From NCBI RefSeq assembly GCF_001039355.2, contig NW_019775545.1, positions 1-56,344 of the forward strand: DNA of 56,344 nucleotides, given 5' to 3'. The stretch is from Lingula anatina. Lineage: Eukaryota > Brachiopoda > Lingulata > Lingulida > Lingulidae. Position 1 is the stretch's first letter. Each line of letters begins with the position of its first letter. Shown piece by piece: positions 1-12,126 of this stretch. Below the pieces are notes generated by a model, which was not told the origin of the DNA, did no database searches, and was given only the letters and a program-made list of their open reading frames with translations. Made by a program: the position numbers and the translations under genes.

Positions 1-195
1 GATCTCATGCAAGAAACCACGAACTCGAAGAACTTGATTAAGTCCGTGGCCAGGAAACCACACCGTACACTGTCTCCAGAACTCCACGACAACAGCGTCA
101 CAATGCCGCCCAACCTTGTTCTGGTGACTCGTCAAGCGTCCAGGAGGCAGGGCACGTGGATCGTCCTCCGTTTCTCGTTAACCAAACCTTTTTAG
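1..195 (+). CDS. Possible terminal coding exon cut by window edge
   Basis: A frame open from the first base runs to a TAG at 193-195 (about 64 codons). The stretch is richer in G+C than the AT-rich DNA that follows, which is what a terminal exon would look like. I recognise no domain; the frame is basic and has a hydrophobic patch near its end. It may equally be chance or an untranslated end of a gene lying to the left. Confidence 0.25.
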   Translation, partial: DLMQETTNSKNLIKSVARKPHRTLSPELHDNSVTMPPNLVLVTRQASRRQGTWIVLRFSLTKPF

Positions 196-3100
196 GGCCA
201 TGAAACCAGGGTGATGCAATTGTTGTATGTTACCTTGGCATTATCCTGTTAATGGACACATGAGTACATGAAAATGGCCTTAATTTTGAACCGCACCGTA
301 CACAAGAGTCTTTATTGTCGCTTGTCGTCTGGACTCGAGTGTATCTGGTCAATATCATGTCATTAGCATATTTGGTGTGAATGCCACCCTTACCGTAGCA
401 TTACTTTTGGATTGGCTTGAATATATAATATGTATTTAAATGTTTCAATGCGGAACAAAGATTGGAGGCTAACTCTGGTGACAAGGCTATGATTTCTGCC
501 AGATGCCAGCCATTGTTTTCTTTCATTGACAGCACTTTCCCGTTTCATAACAGGTTGGATTGCTTAATATAAACACAGTTATTATTCATTCTGACGTTTT
601 TGCTCTCATGCAGAGGCTATCTTTTCGGTTATTATTTCACGTACATTTTTTCATCAAACAATGAACAGCGGAGTACGCATGCGTGCGCATTTCACGCGAG
701 CGGAGCATTGTTCTGGTGAAATATGGGAGACATAAATCTCTTCTGCATGATAAACCACAAGTTATGTTTCTTGTGTCTGAGACCTTTTTTGGGTGTGTAA
801 TGCCCTATTATACGCACTAGTAGGTGGACGTCCTTTCTCTTTTAACATACGCCAGCGCATTTTAAAAAAAATCCTCTTCCTCTCCCCAAACTTTTCCATG
901 GATCAAGATTTTGCAAGTTGTTTTAAAATAAAAACATTTTGAAGGTACGAAAGCATTTGTAATCCTTACTTGCCCCCGCTGTAAACAAAGTTTATCCCGG
1001 AAGCTTAGATATGACTCGGCTTAAAAAGTTTAAGGTAACTTAAGTTCTGTGAGTTTTTTAGCTTTATTTTCAATTCTGTCTCAAGTGTGTATATAGCCGT
1101 GCTCTCACGTTATTAATATTAACGTTTTAGAATATTGTTCATGATGGCGACTTTATTCGTTTTAATGTGTCAAGATGGTATTTGGGACTAACCCATCATT
1201 ATATTAGTGGTTTTTGTATTAACTGACGTTACCTTAAAACCAGAACGACAGGGGGTCATTAATCCTTGTTAAATATTACCCAATATTTATCGAAAACACG
1301 CACGCGCGCACACACACGCATGCGCACGCATAATCGTTTATAAACACGTGCACTAGATTGTCCTTGCAGTTTCACGTGCTCTTGTCTTAAAAACTGTCCA
1401 TCATCTGGAGAGAGCGTTAAGTTAAGTTAAGGTCGAGAGAGGCTATCTGTGTAATCGTTTTGGAGCAAGCTACTAAAATACCGGACTTAAACCTGAACCC
1501 TGCGTTTCCAAGTGTCATGTTTAGGTGAGGGCAGGTGGGTTTGTGTCAGATAGTAAGTTTTTTATAGACCACGTGCTGTGACCCCATATGATTAGAGGTA
1601 TTATTTCTTTTATCTTCTAAGTCATCTTAACTTAAGGACAGAACACCGTTTTGCCCGTGTACAACAGGTTACGTGGAGAATGTGATCACACACACGATAT
1701 ATTGACTTACACTGTATTCTTTACTTTTACAAATCGCTGAACATTACTCATTTAATTACCTAGTTTAATTACCTAGAGGTAGGACGGTCCCTGCTGACTA
1801 ATTAACAAAGTAAATTGATTCTCTTTTAAACATTTTCCCATTCAATATTTTATGCCACGGTATGCAAAAGCGTGTGCTTGTCTTAATACGGGAAGTGAAA
1901 ATACCGTAATAAATCCTTAACTTTAACTGCTATTTTACATTACGGATTGTTAATTGTTTCAATATAATGTTTTTAATGAGAGAATATTTCGGTTGCGACA
2001 TTTCGTTAGGTATGGCAATAAGACACAATACTGGATATGATTAAATGGTAGAACGAAGAACAATGTTGTAAAAGTTGCCGATGAAGATTTTATAGAAGGT
2101 GAAAAAGGACAGGTTACCCGCGTGTACCAGCAGAGATTGCGGCACATGCCTCTAAGAGAAGGAACGCCGTCGAAAATTCAAACACCCGGATAAAATTATT
2201 TAAAATACAAACGCTCAAATAATCCAACAAACTTTTTATAAAGAAAAACCAGAAGTGCATTCATTTGGCTCTGCTTTGTAACTCGTTAAAGGAGTGTCAG
2301 TTTTAGTTGATAAACACAGAACACAACAGTACTTAACCACAGGGTAAACTGCGGTTTTCATGTTTGTAATTTACTGAGAATGTTGGTTTTAATCTTAGCC
2401 GAGATTCTGGCAGCTTATTTAGAACTGCCTCCTTAGTGCAAGACAACCTGTGACGTTATGAAGTCATCTGTGGATACTATTTTTTTTTCAAAACGCTGAT
2501 AATCAGCCAATTTTTTAACGTGTAAAAACAGAGAATACATGATCCCAAAGGAAGAAATAGGGACAGCTAATTGGACTTTAGACCAAACGTTTTTTTTCTG
2601 TTATTTGAAGTCTCTACATTAACTTACAAGCCTCGTCTCTATTGTGTATTCTCTACCTCACACTAACACTGGTGAACGTTCTTGAAGAGGAGAAAAAAAG
2701 TCTTATCAACGAAAATTACAACTTTTTTGGTTGTGTTGGACATTGGACCAAGCTAATATTGCTTGATGCAGAAAAAATGACAACATATAATAAACATCAA
2801 CAAGTATGAAAAGATCAAAAATGCCAAAAAATAACGATCCTTGTTTATTATCAAAGCACGTGCCAGGCTAATGAATCACCCTGCTGCTAACAATAGGAAA
2901 TGAAAACAGTTCATCAGAGGGAGAGAGGAGATTAACCCATAACTGTTTTCTGACTGATTTCCGTACTAACGGAGAGTAATTAATAAACGATGCCACTTAT
3001 CATGGAGCGTTTTGAAATATTCTGGAATCGATTGTGGGGACAATTGAACGCACTTGGACGCGGCTACCACGCTCTGGCCAAACAAAAGAATCGTGTATAT

Positions 3101-4603
3101 AACTATTTGTTTATTAAATGTAATGAAAAAAGGAAACTTGTAGGGATGCGGTTTGCAGTGTGGTATAAATATATTATATAAATATTTACTAATGGTTATA
3201 CAAAATGGCTTAATTAAATGGTTGACTAAAATGGTTATGTAAGATACAATTGATTACTGCGATAAATTCGGCAATAATTTGTTTGTCACCTTGTCTTGTA
3301 ACCTTTCTGTTTATTTTCCATTTATCAAATTGTATTCAGCGTCTATATAAAGAAATTCATTAAATGGACTAAACCAGATAACCAACCCTCGTTCATTCCT
3401 TCTTTTCGCTGCTGTTGTTCAGTTGAACTGAGTGGCCCACATAAACGTCATATGTCCGAGATGTACCCCCCCCTTGACTGGAAGAATTACGCTGCACTCA
3501 GCATTACCAGGAACTACAGCCGCGGTAAGAAATGAAGCTGTCAAACTTAGGAGGGGTTTTCTGGAGCAGTCCACTGCGGTCATTCCTTTGTGGTCATTTC
3601 TCGGACATAACGGTGGGCCTGTATGCTTTCTCTGGAGATTGGGGTCTGGATGAGGAATTGGATTTAATTGATGAAGGATTGAGTGAGTGTGGAGAGAATG
3701 GATTAATATGAAGAGTGCCAGTGCAGTGACTGGTTCTGGGAACAGGAGCACGTTGCAGGAGGGGGTTGGGGGGTAGTGTGTGCCATCTACTTGATGACAA
3801 GGGACTGTCCCTTTCCTTTCCCTCCCAAATCACCCCGCCCCATCCTTTCATTTACCTCCCCCCCTCCCCACCCTGCCTCGCACCCCCCTCCCCCTCCCAA
3901 CCCTGCCCCGTACCCCCCTTCCCAAACCCGCTGTTCAATTGTCAGTGACTTACCAAAATGATTACATGTAACAGCATAAAACTTACATAGTAACGTCTGA
4001 AAAATTGGCGTCATGAGGCATATAAATTACAAAACATAATGACTGGAAATGAAGTTGAACGTTATCTACATTGCCCTAATATCCACAGTGACGCACGCGA
4101 ACTACAAGAGCACGTTTTGCCATAAAAAGAAAAAAGCTTTCCTGTCACGAGCGACAAATTAAGGCCGAAGTGGACTTTTTCCATGTATATACGGTAAGCA
4201 TTATCTACTTTATCGGGACATTTTGAATCGATCTTGATTAAATCTAAATGGAATTCTACTTCTTGGTGAAGACCTTAAAATTGAGAGAAAGTTTCTTTAT
4301 ATAATTACAGCGCGCTAATGATATACGGATATTAAATTGTACTAAGGCTCAGTTACTAAATGAATTAAAGAAAATCTAATTATGGAAGCAGCCTCGTGTT
4401 TGAACGGGGGAGTAATGAAGGTTGATGACGATACTGTAGGCGTTTAATGACACCGGGCATGCTGTAAACCTACCAATTATATCACTCTGGCCCAAGGATT
4501 CGCGTTCTATTGTCTAATGTGCCGCACAACCTCAATAAAGAGTCGTGTGCGTTTGTATGAGCAAAGAAACAGCGATCATAGGGAAGAACAGACAGCTTTC
4601 ACC
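196..4603. other. AT-rich intergenic region without recognised gene
   Basis: No reading frame here resembles a protein family or has plausible splice partners. It holds an alternating purine/pyrimidine CA/CG-rich tract at about 1294-1333, a C-rich polypyrimidine tract at about 3836-3915, and an isolated AATAAA around 4533. The short open frames at 3.4-4.0 kb follow low-complexity sequence. Confidence 0.6.
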
Positions 4604-6977
4604 ATGAATGCCACTGGTTTCATCATAGTTTTGCTGGTGAGTACACTTTTTAGACAAAAGTGTTGAGTTTATGTGTTGAAAGAATTCGATGCCGATTAGC
4701 TCTGTGTCAGGAAGCTTGTCTTACGGTAAGTGTGTCTTTGTTATGCTTTTCTTTATACAGAATTACCGTTCAATTTAGGAATTTTACTATCGAATTGCAA
4801 GACATATGTATCTATGCCAAATACTGTGAAATAATTTGTATCTAATGTTTGCTGTATTTCCAGCTGAGCCTGGCAAACTCAGTGACTGGCCGGTCATTGG
4901 CTACAGCTCTGGGACATACTGACCACAGCCACAACCCCACACCGCCAGTGACCAGTAAGTCTCTCTCTCTTTCTCTCACCTTCATTGATTCCGTTTTTCT
5001 ATTTAGCTTATAATGAAATATACATTATCAGACGTTCCCAGTCCCTGCAACCAGAAATATTCAAGCAAGTTCATTTTGGAACCTGTTTGTTCTGTACATC
5101 CTATGTATTGTATGTCACTATAACTGTGGTCACGTATTCCCCGCTAGACCCAGAGCTGCGAATGCTGCAGACCAGTGCCGTGAAGTGGAACGCTACTATA
5201 GGTGAGTACGCAGACTGAGGCGCCTGCTTAAGCATGTGTTTGTTAGACTCCATGTTACCGTGTGTGCATGTGTGCACGTGCTGGCATGTTTTCAAAACTT
5301 AATGGTTAAGAGATGAGCAGCTATAAAAACTACAGGTTGGTGTTCAGTCGACTTTGTCTAGGGAATATGTCTCTTTTACCTTTGCTCATAGATTGTGTAA
5401 GATATGTATATTTCCGCACCCCTTCTCTCTCTCTCTCTCTGCATTCAAAAACCGTCTCGCATCCCCTGGGCAAAATTCTATTTCGATGTTGCAAGTCCAT
5501 TGAAACATTGCATGTAATTAGAGTTCAGTAAGATGATGATCGTGTGTGAGTGAGAAATACCCACCACACGTGCGTTATATAGTGCTGTTCACATAATACT
5601 ATAAAAGAATTTAAGACCTTAAATAAAAATTTTCGACTAATAAATAAAAAATATATTGATTAGAAACCATGTTATACCCTTTTTCTAGTTTACAAGTGAT
5701 TTTATGTGGAATGATTGCGAATAAGCACATGTTACATAGAATGTAATGCAGCAACTGCGTTTGGCAGATTCCAGATTGCGTTTGTTGCGATTGCGTTTTC
5801 ACAACCACAGTTGGTATCACATTGTGTTTTGTCGTAGGAATGTACGTCCTGAAGAACGGCGACTGTGTCACCCAGGGAGACATCATGCTGAGCAGTGAGG
5901 AATGTTTTCTGTGGGCCCAGAGGATCAGGGAGAACCGGGAAAAACTACGTCATCGCCACGGGAACACAGAGGAAGAAGAACGGACGCACGCCCATGGTAC
6001 TGGTGGTAAGAGTGCCGGGATGGAAGATGAGGAGGAATTGGAAGGTAAAGCACAGAAAGCGGATTTACTTCTTTCAAAGGATGCCCTCTTTGTCCTAGTT
6101 AGTACAGGATTGAGTCTTGATTTCGTATGTAATATTAAAAACGGCGATGCCAAGGGATGGAAGAGAGCAGAAAAGGGGTTTCTTTTCTTTTTTTTTCTGT
6201 AATCTCTTTTCTCATCTTTGACATGTTAACTAACCTTCAAGTAGTATATTAACTTATCGCGCCAAATATATAGGTAGGGTAAATTGGCATGTTTCCAAAT
6301 ATTTTTATGTAAATACGACCATAATCGCTCTATTGTAAACAAAAATCTGATACAAAATCCTCCTTTCTTTCGAATTTTCATTTTTTCCAGAGATCTCCAA
6401 GAGAAAATCTGAATCAAACACAGCGCCGGAGCAACTCACTAATTACCGCAAGAACTGGCGGGTCTACCACAAGCACCCAAAGAATAAAGATGTTAAAAGA
6501 TCCCACCAAGCCGAGCAACGCAGAGACACCGAAAATGACGAGGACCAGGAAGAAAAATCAGGAGAGCATGATGATGACGTCACAGGGCGCCACCAGTCTG
6601 TCCACAGCAGTGGAGAGCATGGTTTTAAGAAGTCATCTCATCACGTCAATTCACCCGAGGAGGTTGCGGACCACCGTTCATCTGGTCATGACGATGACGT
6701 CAGTGGGAGTAAACGTCATCATGGCGAGCGTGACGTCACAGGCAAAGATGAAAGTGACGTCAATAAGAGGTCCGATCACCCCCACTCCCCGGCCGGGGTG
6801 GTACTCTATCATAAAGGGCGCGTGGTTGAGACGTCACACTCTGAGGAGCAGAAGCACAAGCTGAAATTGCCAAAAGATGCTGGGAGCCCGGCGCGCATGC
6901 GCGGATTTTCTTCTGCCAGTGCCGACGTCTCTGGCACCAGCAAGAGAGATGATGAATTTGGTTTTGCTAACATATGA
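4604..6977 (+). CDS. Secreted His/Asp-rich protein with multiple dibasic sites (5 exons)
   Basis: Five exons join in frame to 324 codons including the TGA stop (323 aa): 4604-4636, 4864-4954, 5148-5201, 5838-6044 and 6391-6977, all with GT/AG borders. The N terminus (MNATGFIIVLLLSLANSVTG) is a clear signal peptide split by intron 1. Exon 4 holds the only two cysteines (C-x12-C) and an amphipathic WAQRIRENREKLR stretch. Exon 5 (195 aa) is very hydrophilic, rich in His, Asp, Ser and Lys/Arg, with repeats HDDDVTG, HDDDVSG and RDVTG. KR pairs occur at several places, the last one just before the C-terminal residues DDEFGFANI. Exon 5 has no ATG at its start, so a plain ORF search misses it and reports a shadow frame. 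I recognise no family. A secreted matrix or metal-binding protein, or a peptide precursor, are both possible. The exon model is well supported by phase; the function is unknown. Confidence 0.72.
6006..6044 (+). other. Alternative 5' splice-site segment of exon 4
   Basis: Exon 4 of the His/Asp-rich gene has two good donors in the same phase: one after 6005 (GTAAGAG) and one after 6044 (GTAAAGC). The interval is 39 nt, so use of the first would remove 13 acidic residues without changing frame. The upstream site matches the donor consensus somewhat better. Whether both are used cannot be seen from sequence. Confidence 0.4.
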
Positions 6978-8587
6978 TTAAGACACATAATCTTAACTGA
7001 TTGACGTACAGCATAAAGTTTTAAATCAGCTAGAAAATGAGACTTTTTAACAATATTTACACAGTGTATACTCAACACTTATTTACTTTTTGCAGTCACA
7101 CTGTGTTCCTTATGGTTTGCACTGAACACTGAAAATTTATTCTATATACAATGTAAATATTTCATCAATTATTGTAGCATAAATACATTTTGCAAAGAAA
7201 TTCTAAATTGTCTTCATTTATATCATTATTTCTGATCCAATGTCATTATTATGAACTGATTATAAACAAACAATTTACCATTACAATTTTGATCACTAAA
7301 TTTACCATTTAGTGATCAAAAACCTTGTAATTTGATAAGATAAAATATTCCAGTATATTACCAAATTGTCTCCAGTCGTCCATGTCAATCGATGGATGTT
7401 GACCCTTGTCGTCATGTAACTGTCTGGTACTGGCCTCGGGTCCCGGGGGATACAGCTCACTGCCGGGGTGACTGGAATGGTAGTCCCCTAGGGATAGTAT
7501 TCCGTTCTCCATTACTTTGTACTGGGTACAGCTGGTATTCTCTCACATACCTACCCCAATACTACGACTTACCCTAACCTGTACTAATTATATGGGACTT
7601 CCCTTTCTAGGACTGCCATTCCTGTCACACCTGTCAATACTCAGACGTCACGCATAAACAAACGTGGCATAACTATTACTGTTCGTACATTAGCTAATTG
7701 CGGGCTGTAGGCGTATTATATCTTCTTCTTTTGGTAGTTTGTTCATTACTGAATTTATCGCACTTGTCTGCTATGGAATTTATGTTCCAGTCAAATTTTA
7801 TTAAATCTGTGAGTGCACGGACATTTGACTTTTATGATACATAATTTTACAGGTATGAAATACCAAGCGTGCCTTTTACTCGTTAATGCTGTTAGTTATG
7901 ATCATTGCGTCTGCACTGGTAAAAACCATTTTAAAATATCAAACATGTAAGAAAAATCGAAACAAACAAAGATCAAGCGGGTGAGATTCTATGGCTATCT
8001 ATAGCTATTCAGGTGACAGGCGGTGGAAGTAATGGGATTTCTTTATGTCGACATAACACAATGTCAACCAGGGCATGAGGTAGAGTCACATGTATCAAAG
8101 TTAATGTCCAATTACTTTTAATTTTTTTTTAGTTGGAAAACTCTGTGGTTGAAGCATGCAAACCTCAGCATGACAAGCTCAGTGCCTCAACAAACCTAAA
8201 AATGAACGTATATTTGGAACATGATTTATTTGTTACATTAACTATTCCCAAATGGTCTACATGGCAATTGTCTCAATTGTCTCATGACAATTGTCGGTTT
8301 CGAATCAGTTCCGTGTGTCGTATTCCAGAAACACGCGCAGTCCATCCCAGATTGCTTATTTCGTGCGTAAGCTCTATCAAACTGATTAAAACTGTTCTGG
8401 CTAGGAAATTAATCAGAGGTTTGTGAACAGATTGCTTGTTTTGGCATTTATAACAGTACCTTTTCAGCACAAACCAAAGTGATGAAAACAGTTCATTGAC
8501 GTTAGTCTTTCCAATATAATCTTTGAAATTACTTCATCAGAACACAACGTAACAGGAAATCTTTGTTGACGGTCAGAAATGTAACAA
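6978..8587. other. 3' flank and intergenic region
   Basis: Downstream of the His/Asp-rich gene the DNA is AT-rich, with no recognised gene. A strong hairpin (15-bp arms, 5-nt loop) lies at 7287-7321. A moderately GC-rich patch at about 7380-7620 has open frames on both strands, but none that I recognise. Confidence 0.55.
7287..7321. repeat. Perfect inverted repeat (hairpin)
   Basis: The left arm TTTTGATCACTAAAT (7287-7301) is exactly reverse-complementary to 7307-7321, separated by five bases. It could be the remnant of a tiny foldback element or a cruciform. No target-site duplication is evident. Confidence 0.8.
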
Positions 8588-9664
8588 ATGGCTCAGGAAA
8601 ACAAAACCTGTTTCCAGTTTGCATCCAACAGTAGCAACATAAGCGACAGAGTGGTACCCTACTTAGTTGACGTCATTGAGTCTGCCAGGAGTGGGTACAT
8701 GAGCACCATGAGAGTCCTACTGCCCTGTGAGATCTGTCAGTGCGTGGTGGGAGTCATCTTGAATGTGTTGTCTTTGGCAGCGCTCAGTCAGATGAGGAAG
8801 CCAAGGAGTCCCTTTCACGTGCTGCTGTTGCTCCTGGCTGTTGCAGACCTGGTTTACATTGTTACTCGAATGTCAGCGTCTGTAGGGGTCCTGGTATACC
8901 TCCGATCACCCAGGAATGCAGAACCCATCAAAACTAACAATGATTGTTTAAACGACATTCTCACTGATATTAATAAATACTGCATGATGGTTCCGTTTTT
9001 CGTCACCACGGGGATCGTTGTCAACCAGTATATCGCTGTCTCACGACCGCTAAGATATAAAACCATAGTTACCAAGAGGCGAATCAGTGGCATGTTTTGT
9101 CTTTCTATACTTTTTACGGTTGCGATCTTCTTGGGACTTCACATCAGTGTCTACTTTCTTCACACAAATCACTTGTGTAGACAGCACTTCTTGGGGATAT
9201 ATCTGTATTTGGCGTGTTGGTGTTTGGGGGTATTAAGTGTGCTTCTCATGATATTTAATGTTATTCTGTATGCTATGATATATCTTAGTGCACACCATAC
9301 GGTTACATCGGCGCTTCCTTCACTGCATAACAAGAGTGAAGAAGAGTCGAAGAAGCTGACTGCCACTATAGCATTGCTGCTTGGAACTTTGATATTATTT
9401 TGGACTCCAGCAGTTGTCACACTTTACCTGATTGCAAACATTGTTTATCAAAAGTACGTGATTTCTCAAGAACTGGGACTGGCTGAACTTGTGACTGGTT
9501 TAATATCAGGACTAAATCCTGTAATGGACCCAATTATTTACGGCATCAGGCTCAGAGAGGTGCGAGAAGGGTACAGCACCCTGTGGAACAAGATGAAAAA
9601 ACTCTTCAGTTTCAAAGAAGCGGGCCACGAGCAGCAATCGGAGGTTTATAATACAAGGTTTTAA
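8588..9664 (+). CDS. Class A (rhodopsin-like) orphan GPCR 1
   Basis: Intronless 358-aa seven-TM receptor. The N terminus has sequons at NKT, NSS and NIS. TM1 carries the conserved Asn (ILNVLSLAAL); TM2 carries LAVADLVY with the conserved Asp. A Cys before TM3 and one in loop 2 (HLCRQHF) can form the usual disulfide. TM6 has FWTPAVV and TM7 LNPVMDPIIYG (D-P-x-x-Y form of NPxxY). At the end of TM3 the DRY position reads NQY, followed by a normal IAVSRPLRY loop, so the Arg is Gln. The C-terminal tail is short (LREVREGY then basic). It is the most divergent of the four related receptors in the cluster. The ligand is unknown and no subfamily is recognised. The start is the first ATG that gives a full N-terminal domain. 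Confidence 0.88.
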   Translation: MAQENKTCFQFASNSSNISDRVVPYLVDVIESARSGYMSTMRVLLPCEICQCVVGVILNVLSLAALSQMRKPRSPFHVLLLLLAVADLVYIVTRMSASVGVLVYLRSPRNAEPIKTNNDCLNDILTDINKYCMMVPFFVTTGIVVNQYIAVSRPLRYKTIVTKRRISGMFCLSILFTVAIFLGLHISVYFLHTNHLCRQHFLGIYLYLACWCLGVLSVLLMIFNVILYAMIYLSAHHTVTSALPSLHNKSEEESKKLTATIALLLGTLILFWTPAVVTLYLIANIVYQKYVISQELGLAELVTGLISGLNPVMDPIIYGIRLREVREGYSTLWNKMKKLFSFKEAGHEQQSEVYNTRF

Positions 9665-10990
9665 AGGACAGGTCACGGGTGTCACTCATAGATTATGATA
9701 CAAAGCGATACGCTGGGATTCGACAGCAGTAAAACAAAGAGACGAACAAACAAGTCAGAATAAGAACGCATCCAGAAGTCTTTACTGCATGGTTGTTACA
9801 CTGTATCTAATATAATTTTATGAAAACGACTTTTAACTTTTAAAAGACAACATTCCCATCCGTTGCCTCTCAAGTGTTGTCCATGGAATTTAATATTAAA
9901 TACCCTGAATTATATCAATATGTGACTTTTATTCACATGCTATTTCTTTCATTTCAGCATATATGTAAATTGTATCAATCTCTCATTTGTAAAATACCCT
10001 AAGGGACTATGGTGATGAACATATTGAAAGCAGGTTGGGGTGTCGTTGTACTAAGGTGTCATATTTACCTGTTGAGATACCTGGAATTTTTGTTTTTGAG
10101 ACTCTTAAGGAAGAAAGTCGGCACAGTTGAATGTCTAGCGCAGTTGTCACAGACGTAACGAAAAATTTGCATGCAGTTAATCGTCATTGGGTTTTAATTG
10201 AACGAATATTTGTATCATTGCATAAAATTTGTTTTCCAAAACTAATCTAACATGTCAGCTAATTTTGGAATGATATTTGTTAAAAAACACATTTAAACAT
10301 TGTTATCAGCGGTTGTTATTAGAAGGAGAGTTAAATGAAAAATGAAAGGGAAAGGAACACCAAAAACATTTTTGGTGGACAATATAAAATACGGAACAAT
10401 CAAGTATATATAGCGAAAGCATAGAAGTGTCTTAAGATCGAGAGGCATGGCCATCCATGACCGCCAACATGCTGAGAGTGGATAGCACCCAATGACTGTG
10501 ACATTATCTAGTAATAATATAATATAATATAATATAATATAATATAATATAATATAATATAATATAATGACGCCAGGGTTGTAGATATGTTGACGTAGAT
10601 CTTGTTATTTCAATACCTTTGCAGGCAATTTGTATAATAAAACAAATAGTGAAGAAAAGTGCCCTCTTGATTGTGCTCTGTAATATTGCACGATTTGCCT
10701 AATATCATTAAAACGCAAAACCAAGAATGTTGTAGCAGAATCTCCTAACACAAACCTTAAAAGTTAACAACTTTCAGTTGAAAAGCAATGAAATTTGTTT
10801 TACCTGTGATCTCCTTGACCTGCGTAAAGCTAACCAAAACCTGCTTGCCAAGTAAACAAACAACTAAGCTTGCCCCCAGGTTAATTACGGTATTCTGAGC
10901 CGACGGTTTAAAGTAAAATTACCCAAATTGTTCATAGCTTAATGTTTTCAGGCAAAGTTTGCTCTTATTTTGAACCAAACGCACTATGGA
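9665..10990. other. Intergenic DNA with pentanucleotide microsatellite
   Basis: AT-rich spacer between GPCR 1 and the convergent broken GPCR 2. It holds an (AATAT)n array and nothing else I recognise. Confidence 0.55.
10513..10568. repeat. (AATAT)n microsatellite
   Basis: About eleven perfect copies of a pentanucleotide. The same motif forms a second array at 52499-52550. Confidence 0.95.
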
Positions 10991-12126
10991 CTATGGGTCT
11001 ACTCTAGAGCGAAAGCTCTTTCCATGGACATTATCAGAAATTGTTCCACTCTTACTAATTTCCCTTTTTTTACGCCAGCAGGATGAGAGTTTGGTCCACA
11101 TTCTTCGGTATCCGTCCTTCACTTCCGGTAGTCTGATGCCATACACAATGGGGTCTATTATCGGGTTCAGAAGCGCAAACAGACCCGCAATTTTCTGGGC
11201 AAGGAAACGTCCGTAAGGGTCAAAGGTCGAATCATTCTTGATTGAAAGCATCAGGAACAGCATCACCACGGCAGGCGTCCAAAACAGTATGATGGTGACA
11301 AGGAGAAGTCCGATGGTAACGTGCAGTTTTATATCTTTACGTATTCCTTGAGCGTGTTGGGAAGGCATGTCTTTTTTCAAAATGGCCTTAATCTGCCACC
11401 AAAGGAAGGTGTAAAGTGCGCAATTGAACAGTTCAAGGGCAGTGCACACTAACCCCAGGTACCAAGTTGAGCTCGAGAGATATTCACCATAAAAGTGCTG
11501 CCAGCAGTCCTCGCCATATTGACGTCCATTGAGATGCCCGATATGAAGAGACAAGTGTATGCAAATGGTCAGACTGAACGGTATGCCAAGGCTGAGTAAA
11601 ACTCTTCGTTTGTTTACGATGGCAGAAAACCGAAGTGGGCATAAAATGGAAACTGCTTGGACAATAACGATACCCGTAGTTGCTACAAGTGGCGGTACCA
11701 TGCATAATCTGGCGAAATCGTTCAATATTTCGTCCCAGCAGCCAAGACTCTCAGCCGAGAAAGCCTCAGAGGTGTTTGTATACAGCAGCATGCTCATAGC
11801 GTAGATGAAGTCTGCTGAAGAAAACAAAAGATCTGTACAAGCCAAGAACCTTAAAGCCAGATGAAAGGGAGAGCGGCGCGTTGGTTTTTTGACATGTAAA
11901 AAGACACGTTCCATCCCACATCTCCGGTTTTGGTATCCGACATGTTCAATTCCGTTGCTTTCTGTATTGGTGTTTCAAGTTCTGTTTTTATCCGTGGTTC
12001 AGGCTGAAGGATTAAAAAAGGTATAAACGCCATTGTCAGAGTATGCGGAGGTGCTTTTGTTGGAGCAGTAAAGATTTGTAACGGTAGCGGCGTTTGCAAG
12101 ACAAAAGGAGAACTTGACACATTCAT
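10991..12126 (-). pseudogene. Class A GPCR 2, TM1 deleted and frameshifted
   Basis: This is the closest relative of GPCR 4 in the window. The N-terminal domain is read in one frame (12126 down to about 11897, ending near WNVSF). TM2 to the C terminus is read in another frame (11914-10991, 307 codons from an internal ATG). In GPCR 4 about 57 residues separate WNVSF from the loop after TM1; here they are missing and the frame changes at the join, with no GT-AG pair to make an intron. The remaining frame keeps the TM2 Asp, the pre-TM3 Cys (GCWDEILNDF), FWTPAVV in TM6 and LNPIIDPIVYG in TM7, without any stop. The DRY position reads VQA. The undamaged 300-codon frame suggests a recent lesion, or translation of a six-TM product from the internal ATG. 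Loss of TM1 makes normal receptor function unlikely. Confidence 0.75.

Noticed and set aside
3419-4014. Several overlapping Pro/Gly-rich frames
   Set aside because: They come from a C-rich low-complexity tract. Frames are open on both strands because of base composition.
6490-6864. 124-codon plus-strand frame as a gene of its own
   Set aside because: It is a different frame inside exon 5 of the His/Asp-rich gene. The frame that continues from the upstream exons stays open to 6977.
11890-11930. An intron in GPCR 2 joining the two frames
   Set aside because: There is no GT-AG pair and no room. The two frames overlap by only a few codons, and the TM1 sequence is absent rather than displaced.
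11851-12126. Separate small protein upstream of GPCR 2
   Set aside because: Its end (WNVSF) and proline-containing start match the N-terminal domain of GPCR 4, so it is the first part of the broken receptor.
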